A stretch of 64,000 nt of DNA, taken from positions 682,001 to 746,000 of the forward strand of contig JBFONV010000001.1 in assembly GCA_040779335.1 (NCBI GenBank), read 5' to 3'. Below are positions 27,371-34,712 of the stretch, in pieces. The stretch comes from JBFONV01 sp040779335 (GTDB lineage: Bacteria; Pseudomonadota; Gammaproteobacteria; Enterobacterales; Alteromonadaceae). Made by a program: the position numbers and the translations under genes. Under the pieces are notes generated by a model. The model was not told the origin of the DNA. It did not search any database and was given only the letters and a program-made list of their open reading frames with translations. Position 1 is the first letter of the stretch, and the number at the start of each line of letters is the position of its first letter.

Positions 27371-29044
27371 TTAGCCGATTTTTTTATATTTGATCCTGTG
27401 GGGTTCTATAGCCGCTGCACCTAAGGTTTTTTTCAACCATTCTTCATATTCAGTAAAGTTGCCTTCAAAAAAGTTAACTTGTCCTTCATCTCTATAATCT
27501 AGAATGTGTGTAGCGATACGATCGAGGAACCAGCGATCATGTGATATCACCATTGCACAACCAGGAAACTCTAATAATGCTTCTTCTAATGCGCGCAAGG
27601 TTTCAACATCTAAATCATTGGTGGGTTCATCAAGTAATAATAAATTGCCGCCCGCTTTAACAAGCTTGGCTAAGTGCACTCTATTGCGTTCACCGCCCGA
27701 GAGGTCCTTTATAAACTTTTGCTGGTCGTTACCTTTGAAATTAAATCTACTTACATAGGCGCGGCTTGGCATTTGAAAATTGCCAATTTCAATAATGTCA
27801 TGGCCTTCAGAAATTTCTTGATAAACAGTATTGTTGCCATCCATGCTATCTCTAAATTGATCAACACTAGCAAGTTTTACCGTATCCCCTAATTCTACCG
27901 AACCAGAATCGACTTGTTCGCTACCAGACAACATTTTAAATAAGGTTGATTTACCTGCGCCATTTGCCCCGATAATACCGACAATGGCGCCTTTAGGAAT
28001 ACTGAAACTTAAACCATCAATTAATACCCGATCGCCAAATGATTTAGTTAGGTTGCTCACTTCCAGTACTTTATCACCTAAACGAGGCCCAGGTGGAATA
28101 TACAATTCATTGGTTTCATTGCGTTTTTGGTGATCTTGGTTGTTAAGCTCTTCAAACCTTGCCATACGCGCCTTACTTTTTGCCTGACGGGCTTTAGGGT
28201 TTGAACGTACCCACTCAAGTTCTTGCTTAATCGTTTTTTGCAGCGCATTTTCACTTTTACTTTCTTGTTGAAGACGCTGATCTTTTTGCTCTAACCAAGA
28301 GGAGTAATTGCCTTCCCACGGAATGCCGTAGCCTCTATCAAGTTCTAATATCCACCCAGCGACATTGTCTAAGAAATATCTATCATGGGTGATCGCCACA
28401 ACGGTTCCAGAATAGTCATGTAGAAAACGCTCCAACCAAGCGACAGATTCGGCATCTAAATGGTTAGTTGGTTCATCGAGTAATAACATGTCAGGCTTTT
28501 GTAATAATAATCTACATAAAGCAACACGACGACGCTCACCACCACTTAATACTTGTATTTTTTGATCCCATGCAGGTAGGCGCAGGGCATCGGCTGCACG
28601 CTCTAAGACATTGTCGATATTATGACCATCTTGAGAATTGATGATGTCTTCTAGTTGCCCTTGTTCTTTTGCCAATGCGTCAAAATCAGCGTCAGGCTCG
28701 GCATATTCAGCATATACTTGATCTAACCTAGCGATAGCATTTTTAACTTCGGCAACCGCTTCTTCAACAATTTCACGTACAGTTTTACTTTCATCAAGTT
28801 GGGGCTCTTGCGGCAAGTAACCAATGTTAGTGCCACTTAACGCCTTAGCTTCCCCTTCAAATTCAGTGTCGACACCGGCCATAATGCGCAATAAGGTTGA
28901 TTTACCTGCGCCGTTTAATCCTAAAACGCCAATTTTTGCTCCCGGGAAGAAAGAAAGCGATATGTCTTTAAGGATGGTGCGCTTAGGAGGAACCACTTTG
29001 CTGACTCGATTCATCGAGTAAATAAACTTGTCTGGCAATGCCAT
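27371..29044 (-). CDS. ettA: Energy-dependent translational throttle protein EttA
   Basis: A 557-residue ABC-F protein with two ATPase domains; EttA binds the ribosomal E site and gates the first elongation step according to ATP/ADP. Walker A motifs are GLNGAGKSTLL and GANGAGKSTLF; signatures LSGGERRRVALCR and LSGGERNRVHLAK; Walker B LLLDEPTNHLD and LLLDEPTNDLD. The linker between domains holds the arginine-rich KARQAKSKARMARFEEL. Length and order match E. coli EttA (555) rather than Uup or YheS. Its own terminator follows. Confidence 0.95.
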   Translation of the reverse strand: MALPDKFIYSMNRVSKVVPPKRTILKDISLSFFPGAKIGVLGLNGAGKSTLLRIMAGVDTEFEGEAKALSGTNIGYLPQEPQLDESKTVREIVEEAVAEVKNAIARLDQVYAEYAEPDADFDALAKEQGQLEDIINSQDGHNIDNVLERAADALRLPAWDQKIQVLSGGERRRVALCRLLLQKPDMLLLDEPTNHLDAESVAWLERFLHDYSGTVVAITHDRYFLDNVAGWILELDRGYGIPWEGNYSSWLEQKDQRLQQESKSENALQKTIKQELEWVRSNPKARQAKSKARMARFEELNNQDHQKRNETNELYIPPGPRLGDKVLEVSNLTKSFGDRVLIDGLSFSIPKGAIVGIIGANGAGKSTLFKMLSGSEQVDSGSVELGDTVKLASVDQFRDSMDGNNTVYQEISEGHDIIEIGNFQMPSRAYVSRFNFKGNDQQKFIKDLSGGERNRVHLAKLVKAGGNLLLLDEPTNDLDVETLRALEEALLEFPGCAMVISHDRWFLDRIATHILDYRDEGQVNFFEGNFTEYEEWLKKTLGAAAIEPHRIKYKKIG

Positions 29045-29283
29045 GAGATACCTTTTGCTATTTTTAATATTGTCGATATTTTAGGTTATTAGCGAGGTAG
29101 TTAGCAACTGTATTTCGGTGCATATTATTTTATAAAAATGAAAATAAAATTTACCCGTCATAGCTGGCTTTTAGCAAAAATAGTGTGGTTTTTCGAAGAG
29201 ATAGTGACAATAACGTAGAAAACTGTCATTTAACTACTATACTGAAAAATAATAAACAAATTGCCGATAGAGGTCAGTTATTA

Positions 29284-29631
29284 ATGAAGTCGTACATAGT
29301 TGTTGCAATCATGCTTATTATTTTATCTGTTATTAGCACTAAGAGCTATGCATTCAACCTTTCACAAAATATTTGTGAATATATTGCCGCTGATGACAAA
29401 AATCGCTTAAGGAAATTATTAAAAACTAATCGATTGAAAATAAGAAATATTTTCGATGATATAAAGTGTAATGACAGCAATATTCTTATTTTTGCGGCTA
29501 AACGTAATGCAAAAGAGGTTGGTGAATTAATTATTAAGAAATTGCCAAAGTCTGTGCTGAGCGAAAATGTAGCGCAATTGGAGGGCGAGTCGGCTGATTT
29601 TGCTCAAATGGCAAAAGATCGGATTAATTAA
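29284..29631 (+). CDS. DUF3718 family small exported protein
   Basis: A 115-residue protein of the DUF3718 type, known to me only as a domain of unknown function in Vibrio/Shewanella-like bacteria. An N-terminal signal peptide (MKSYIVVAIMLIILSVISTKSYA) precedes NICEYIAADDKNRLRKLLKTNRLKIRNIFDDIKC, the conserved core with two Cys likely to form a disulfide in the periplasm. The ATG at 29284 has AGAGG about 10 bases upstream; an in-frame extension to 29185 would bury the signal peptide. It is divergent from ettA. Confidence 0.8.
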   Translation: MKSYIVVAIMLIILSVISTKSYAFNLSQNICEYIAADDKNRLRKLLKTNRLKIRNIFDDIKCNDSNILIFAAKRNAKEVGELIIKKLPKSVLSENVAQLEGESADFAQMAKDRIN

Positions 29632-29718
29632 TTATCTCAATCTAATTATTGGGTATAAAGGTATAGCTACTTGAATAAGATCTCTTTATGTCGATAGAAA
29701 ATTAACATGATTGAAAGA

Positions 29719-29758
29719 AAGCCGATGGTATTTTTTAACAAAATGCCATCGGTTTTCT
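29719..29758. terminator. Terminator between the DUF3718 gene and the DUF1704 gene
   Basis: Stem CCGATGG / CCATCGG extended by AAG/TTT, 15-base loop, with a T-rich tail on the plus strand and an A/T-rich flank on the other, between convergent genes. Confidence 0.7.
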
Positions 29759-29769
29759 TATGTAAAACT

Positions 29770-31767
29770 TTACTTAATTGAAGAGACGATGTAATCGAGT
29801 ACTGGATTTGTCTGATTAGTGTCAATGCTTAGCGGAAACAATGCGCTAGGCTTAGGGATAAAGCCGCGTTCTATCATTTCTGAAACAATTGGATAATCGA
29901 TTAAACCTGTCTTACCCACTAATAAGTTTTCAATTTTAGCCGTTTTACTCAGTTTAACGATATCTCTAAAGCCTTTTAGATAGAGGTAGTCTTTAGTAAA
30001 ACCGCCAGCACGATAGGCCCGAGTGGTGATGGTAAAAGCCAGCTCACTGTCAATATCATGATTATTCATTAAGGTCAGATAAGTTTTAGCAAAATCTCCT
30101 TGCTCAAGCATGTATTTCACGGCCATAACGCGCAGTGCCAATATTTTTAGCCGATCTACGGTTAAGTTTCCTGAGCAATATTCGCTAAAAATCGCTAAAC
30201 CTTCCTGGGTATGCGTGTTACCAACAAGGCCTAATGAAAATATTTTTAACGGCTGTTGTTTGGCATTTATCGTCGTCAGCATATGTATGCCAAGTTCGTG
30301 ATGGGCAAATGCTTTAAGTTCTGTTAATGAAAATTTAGCGTCTTTATTGATAATTAATAAACTTTTTTCACTGTTAACCATTGCTTTAGCAACAATACGT
30401 GATGATTTTTCAACCTTGCACTTTAGCCCCCATTCGAGCGCTTTTAGTCTAAAGTAGTCAATCGCCGCATCGGCGTTATTAGTTTGTGCATCATTTTCAT
30501 CTTGTTCTAAAGCGGGGGCGTGCAAAATAAATTGGGCATTAGCTACGTCATTAGTATCTGGTTCGCCGTAATACTTTAGAGAATTATAGATAAACTCTTC
30601 AGTGCCTACAGAGGTCAGTAGACTTATTTTTGTCGCCAGATTATCAATAATATGTCTATATAATTGTTGAATATCAACATCCATTACTTCATCAACAGGG
30701 AGTTTATAGAGCTTTTCTCTAAATTGGTAGGGGTTGATGTTCAGCTGTTTATAATGAAATTGAGGGTTGTAATTACCTTTTTTGGCGAGAAACTTTTTCC
30801 GCTCACTATTGATGTTTATTGGATTGATAAAGTTTAGGGTTTCAATATTCTTACACAATGAAAACAGTTCTTTATCTAGCCGGATCACCTCTGGCGCGAT
30901 GGATGATGACAACATATCCGCTCTGCGCATAGATTTTCTTTTACCATAACGGCGCATGAAATAGGCGGCCGTTTCACCTATCGCTTGCTTGACACCCGCT
31001 TTAAGCTCTTCAAGTACCAGTGGATATACTTCCCCGGTTTTTTCGTCCATAAAAACTTTTTTCACTTCAACAGGTAAAACAATGGTGTTGTCAAAATGAG
31101 AGTTAACATGGGTAATTAAGTAGCCTCGGCCTTGAAATATCTCATCTGTTGCTGCATACGCGTCAATATTAGGCAATACTATTTTATTTAGCTGTTGCTC
31201 AAAATGGGTGGCAATAGAACCCCATCGTTCAACATCGATTTGAGACGATCCTATATTAAAGGTTGGTGTGGTTTTGTCGATGCGTTGATAGTTATAGGAG
31301 TGCATATCAAAAACAATACTGTTTTTGAATAATTTTTCCAGCCGAGCAATAAGGGCTTCAAGGACATTATAGAACGATTGGTGTTTAGCGTGGCTTTCAC
31401 TGCGTTGTTTAGCGGTAAGTGGCTTTTGCCAAACCTGCTTATCCCATGCTGTTTTAAAATATGTCGATAATGTTTTAGCGCGATTAAGGTCGTATTCAAA
31501 GCGAGAGTCATTGCCTATCAATACAATAGGAAATGACGAAATAAGCTCATCGGTATAAGGATCTTCTTCGTAAAAGCGCTCTTCTTTGGTGAGTAAGAAC
31601 GACTTTTGTAGATCTTTTCTAAGCCGATGGCCATTATGAATGGCCGCACAAACAACCGGGGTATATTCATCAATCTTGATAATAAAAGCGCCGTTTTCAA
31701 CTTCAGCATGAAAACACTCACCTTTGTTAATTAACGCAATGCACTCTTTTTCAGATAATGTGAACAT
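29770..31767 (-). CDS. Fused N-formylglutamate amidohydrolase-like / DUF1704 (QEGLA, MATCAP-like) peptidase
   Basis: A 665-residue two-domain protein. Residues about 1-280 resemble N-formylglutamate amidohydrolase (AAIHNGHRLR, YEEDPYTDELI, IVFDMHSYNY and a late HVNSHFDNTIVLPVEVK). Residues about 300-650 are a DUF1704 domain, annotated elsewhere as a flavohemoglobin expression-modulating QEGLA protein. It has HHELGIH (HExxxH, near residue 486) and TQEGLAIFSEY (near 519). DUF1704 includes the eukaryotic tubulin carboxypeptidase MATCAP, where the HExxxH histidines and the Glu of the GLA motif bind zinc. I infer that it removes an acyl or aminoacyl tail from a peptide or small molecule. It overlaps the upstream ATP-grasp gene by 17 bases. 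Confidence 0.85.
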   Translation of the reverse strand: MFTLSEKECIALINKGECFHAEVENGAFIIKIDEYTPVVCAAIHNGHRLRKDLQKSFLLTKEERFYEEDPYTDELISSFPIVLIGNDSRFEYDLNRAKTLSTYFKTAWDKQVWQKPLTAKQRSESHAKHQSFYNVLEALIARLEKLFKNSIVFDMHSYNYQRIDKTTPTFNIGSSQIDVERWGSIATHFEQQLNKIVLPNIDAYAATDEIFQGRGYLITHVNSHFDNTIVLPVEVKKVFMDEKTGEVYPLVLEELKAGVKQAIGETAAYFMRRYGKRKSMRRADMLSSSIAPEVIRLDKELFSLCKNIETLNFINPININSERKKFLAKKGNYNPQFHYKQLNINPYQFREKLYKLPVDEVMDVDIQQLYRHIIDNLATKISLLTSVGTEEFIYNSLKYYGEPDTNDVANAQFILHAPALEQDENDAQTNNADAAIDYFRLKALEWGLKCKVEKSSRIVAKAMVNSEKSLLIINKDAKFSLTELKAFAHHELGIHMLTTINAKQQPLKIFSLGLVGNTHTQEGLAIFSEYCSGNLTVDRLKILALRVMAVKYMLEQGDFAKTYLTLMNNHDIDSELAFTITTRAYRAGGFTKDYLYLKGFRDIVKLSKTAKIENLLVGKTGLIDYPIVSEMIERGFIPKPSALFPLSIDTNQTNPVLDYIVSSIK

Positions 31768-32788
31768 CGTTGATCGCCTGTCTAAATTGAGTTTTACGCA
31801 GCGTTAGCGCTTCTTTAGTATTGATAACACTTTCAACGAAGTCGATGACTTTCTTTTGTAACTTAATATTATTGAGTTTATTGATACGCATAATGCCACC
31901 AGGGCTTTGAACGTTAACTTCAATAAGTTTTTCATTAATTACATCTACACCAACGAAGTACAGTCCATCTCTCACTAATTTAGGGCCGATGTGCTTACAT
32001 AGTGCTTTTTCATTTTTTGTTAAAGAGTGCTTGACCACTGTGCCACCCGCATGGATGTTAGAGCGAACATCACCCTCAGCTGGAATACGTTTCATTGCGC
32101 CAATGGGCTCGCCATTTAATAGTAAGATACGAACGTCTCCCGCTTCAGCACCTTCAACATATTCTTGTAAAATAACGTAGTTACCGCCTTTACCACTATT
32201 AATATAAAACTCGAGTAAGGAGTGAAAACTTTTTTGAGCATGTTTTTCTACTAATATCACCCCTTGACCGCCATAACCGTCGAGTGGCTTCATGATCATT
32301 TTGTCTGTTTTAGATTCTCTGAGCACTTCTTCTAAATATTCCGGTGTTTTCGATACATGGGTAACGGGAATAAACTTATTAGTCGGGTCATCAAATGAAG
32401 CGGTGTAGAGCTTGTTATTCGCAATGCGCAAGCCGTCAATGTCATTCATGATAAAGACATCTTCTCGCACTGAATCTAAAAAGTTGAGGGCGATTGGATC
32501 TAGCGGTGGGTTGGCGCGCATAATAATAGTATCAAAACCCGCAAGCGGTAAACGTGACTTTTGAAAGACAGCTTTTTTATAAAATGACACGGTATTGGTC
32601 GGCACGTTCGTATTTTTTTTAAATACTTGGCAAAACGCACTGGCGACAGAGTCGCGCATAGTTAAGTTATGCGGAGTGGTGATCGCTACAGTGTGACCAC
32701 GAGTAACACATTCGTGAATCAGGCGTAAAGTTGAATCGGTTTCTGGCTCAACGCGGCTCCAAGGATACATTAAAAAAAGAATATTCAT
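31751..32788 (-). CDS. GshB-like ATP-grasp ligase
   Basis: A 345-residue ATP-grasp ligase related to prokaryotic glutathione synthetase. The N-terminal GshB-like domain (about 1-120, MNILFLMYPWSRVEPETDST, FIMNDIDGLRIANNK) is followed by the ATP-grasp fold: MKPLDGYGGQGVILVEK (glycine-rich loop, near 173-189), VILQEYV, GDVRILLLNGEPIGAMKRIP, SNIHAGGTV and IEVNVQSPGGI with metal-binding Glu/Asn. It should join a carboxylate to an amine via acyl phosphate. It is probably not the housekeeping GshB, because it lies in an overlapping operon with the DUF1704 peptidase and is longer than GshB (about 316). Confidence 0.85.
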   Translation of the reverse strand: MNILFLMYPWSRVEPETDSTLRLIHECVTRGHTVAITTPHNLTMRDSVASAFCQVFKKNTNVPTNTVSFYKKAVFQKSRLPLAGFDTIIMRANPPLDPIALNFLDSVREDVFIMNDIDGLRIANNKLYTASFDDPTNKFIPVTHVSKTPEYLEEVLRESKTDKMIMKPLDGYGGQGVILVEKHAQKSFHSLLEFYINSGKGGNYVILQEYVEGAEAGDVRILLLNGEPIGAMKRIPAEGDVRSNIHAGGTVVKHSLTKNEKALCKHIGPKLVRDGLYFVGVDVINEKLIEVNVQSPGGIMRINKLNNIKLQKKVIDFVESVINTKEALTLRKTQFRQAINDVHII

Positions 32789-33041
32789 TAAATTTACCTA
32801 TAACAAGGCAACCTTCATATCCCTAATCATATTGTTGGGTGGATAAATCAGAGAAGATTGCACAAAAATAACAACTAAGTCATTACTAATACATATTTTT
32901 AATTTATGTATGCACAATGAAATAAACAATTACAGCAAAAAAAACACTGAAGTGCAGGGCATTATCTACACAAAAAGTGATTTAATTCATAATTTAAAGT
33001 ATAGGAATAGACTGACATAAACGGTTATTCCAATACTCTAT
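32789..33041. other. AT-rich intergenic region upstream of the ATP-grasp operon
   Basis: 253 very AT-rich bases that should hold the promoter of the ATP-grasp/DUF1704 operon. I see no clear hairpin or known box. Confidence 0.4.
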
Positions 33042-33185
33042 TTATTTTTCTCCAATAATATCAAGAGATAAGAATACTCGTTTCATACCAATGAGTGTTT
33101 TTTCTTGTCGCCCGAGGTTTTCTGGTGCAGTAATAATTGCACTACAGCCATGACAAAACAGGTCTGCTTTGCCTATATTCGGCAA
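33042..33185 (-). CDS. Possible small protein or gene remnant with a CxxC motif
   Basis: A 47-residue frame from a TTG at 33185 reads LPNIGKADLFCHGCSAI at its start and ends in VFLSLDIIGEK. The frame is open upstream to about 33260 but has no ATG and no convincing ribosome site. The composition looks protein-like (CHGC, mixed charged and hydrophobic residues), so it may be a true small gene, or the 3' remnant of a longer one. I do not recognise a family. Confidence 0.25.
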   Translation of the reverse strand: MPNIGKADLFCHGCSAIITAPENLGRQEKTLIGMKRVFLSLDIIGEK

Positions 33186-33323
33186 ATATATATGATATTT
33201 ATGAAAAATCCAGCAAAACTTTACGCGCGTTGTCAGCTAAAGTGTCATCATTGCAGTATGCACTGTTATTGAGTTTATGCTACATGAATAACTTACTCGC
33301 CAAAGAAGTTAAACATTGGCGTA
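33186..33323. other. Non-coding remainder of the 33-kb gap
   Basis: 138 bases between the possible small gene and the end of the thioredoxin-like gene. An overlapping plus-strand frame of 77 codons from 33137 shows no coding features. I see no regulatory element or hairpin. Confidence 0.3.
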
Positions 33324-33803
33324 CTACTCAAGCAGTGCTTGAACCGCTTTTTCCAATAATGGCGAATTAGGATCTGAAATATCTGTACGCCAGATTATCT
33401 TGCCTTCCTTAGAAATAAAAAGTGTGGTGGGGGTGCTGCGCACTTGGTATAGCTCACTAATTTTTTCACCGTTTACTGCGGTCTTAAAACTCATACCTCG
33501 TTTGATTAACTCTGCTTGTGGCTGCGCGCCGTCATCTTCCCATAGGCTTATGGCAAGCAGGTTTAAACCTTGAGAGTGGTATTGTTGGTAAAGTTTGTTT
33601 AATCCTGGTTGCAGCTTTTTGCAGTAAGGGCACCAGGTTGCCCAGAAATGAATTATCAGCGGTTTACCTTGGTAATCTTTAAGGGATACTTGTTCGCCTT
33701 TTTCATTATGTAAGGTAAAGCTCGGCGCTTGTTGCGCTGCAACATTGAAAGAGAGAACGCTTGATAAAACAATGAATAAAATAACCGATATAGAATATTT
33801 CAT
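33324..33803 (-). CDS. TlpA/ResA-like periplasmic thioredoxin
   Basis: A 159-residue exported thiol-disulfide oxidoreductase. The start at 33803 gives a clean signal peptide (MKYSISVILFIVLSSVLSFNVAA); the frame extends to 33827. The thioredoxin fold carries FTLHNEKGEQVSLKDYQGKP and the active site FWATWCPYCKKL, then a late cis-proline element RSTPTTLFIS. The TlpA/ResA class usually reduces periplasmic disulfides, for example in cytochrome c maturation. No partner gene is adjacent; the next gene on the same strand, the CBS protein, starts upstream. Confidence 0.9.
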   Translation of the reverse strand: MKYSISVILFIVLSSVLSFNVAAQQAPSFTLHNEKGEQVSLKDYQGKPLIIHFWATWCPYCKKLQPGLNKLYQQYHSQGLNLLAISLWEDDGAQPQAELIKRGMSFKTAVNGEKISELYQVRSTPTTLFISKEGKIIWRTDISDPNSPLLEKAVQALLE

Positions 33804-33888
33804 AAAGTTAACACTCGCTATTAACACGATATTTTTAGTATTAGCTATCGTTTGAATTTAGCTAGACCGTAAGAGTTGATTAATACTT

Positions 33889-34326
33889 TCACTGTTGTTT
33901 TGGTGCAGTACGTTTTTGTCGGTAGTTATTAGCTAAAATTTTGATGATGTCGCGCCAAGTGATCACGCCAATCGCTTGGTTAAGCTCATTTACGATGGGT
34001 AAACATGAAATGTGGTTATCGTGAAATAGTAAAACTGCTTCGTTAAGTGATATATGTTTATTACTCGTTATCGGGGTTTTACTCATAACGAGGTTGATTT
34101 TTTTTTGCAGCAACATCGTATCGTGAGACGTTTCCTTACGTGTACCGATAGCCGGGCTTAAATGCTTATATAAATCTCTGTCGGTAACAATGCCGACCAG
34201 CGCTTTATTATCTGTGATCAGAATGTGGTGAATTTTATGCGCATCAAAAATATCTTTAGCGCTATTTAAATTGTCATCTATGTCTAACGTGATCACTTTT
34301 CTAGACATTATTTTTTCAACACTCAT
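33889..34326 (-). CDS. Tandem CBS domain protein
   Basis: A 145-residue cytosolic protein made of two CBS domains (MSVEKIMSRKVITLDIDDNL... and VMSKTPITSNKHISLNEAVLLF...). The ILITDNKALVGIVTDRDLYKHL and LPIVNELNQAIGVITWRDI repeats are the adenosyl-nucleotide-binding strands. Such proteins sense AMP, ATP or similar ligands and regulate partners. No effector domain is attached, so it acts on another protein. It lies divergent from pstC, 386 bases away. Confidence 0.9.
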   Translation of the reverse strand: MSVEKIMSRKVITLDIDDNLNSAKDIFDAHKIHHILITDNKALVGIVTDRDLYKHLSPAIGTRKETSHDTMLLQKKINLVMSKTPITSNKHISLNEAVLLFHDNHISCLPIVNELNQAIGVITWRDIIKILANNYRQKRTAPKQQ

Positions 34327-34637
34327 GATCTGTCCTTTTTTATCTTTATTAATTGGTCATGCCAAAGAGGAACATCGAGCTTAAAATAAAGTACAAAATG
34401 ACAGAAATATAAGCAATGTTTATTTTGGCTATGTCTGTTTAAATTTATCAGTGATGGATAAAGAATTTTCAGAAAATTTGAGCTTGTAAAGAGAATGTCT
34501 TTTGGATGAAATTTGTGTGGATGACAAAGGGGCATTTTCTTTTTGAGAAATATCGACATAACACCGCACGCTCATATTAGAGTGGTCTGTCAACCATATA
34601 GGCTTACAGAACTCACAATATATCGCTAAATATCCTG

Positions 34638-34666
34638 ATGTCACAAAACTGTCATATTATTGTCTT
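34638..34666 (+). promoter_or_regulatory. Three-unit Pho box before pstC
   Basis: Units ATGTCAC (34638), CTGTCAT (34649) and TTGTCTT (34660) repeat at exactly 11-base intervals with A/T-rich tetramers between. This is an overlapping double PhoB site about 45-75 bases before the pstC start and the best Pho box in the window. The rest of the 386-base gap (34327-34712) shows nothing else certain. Confidence 0.85.
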
Positions 34667-34712
34667 ATAATTCACCTTGTTTAATAAACTCCCATTTTTA
34701 AAGGTAATTTGA

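Noticed and set aside
33137..33370. A 77-codon plus-strand frame before the thioredoxin-like gene
   Set aside because: It overlaps the thioredoxin gene's end, has no ribosome site or domain, and competes with a more protein-like minus-strand frame.
34323..34644. Two overlapping minus-strand frames of 71-78 codons upstream of pstC
   Set aside because: They run into the Pho-box promoter region, have low-complexity AT-rich composition and show no recognisable protein features.
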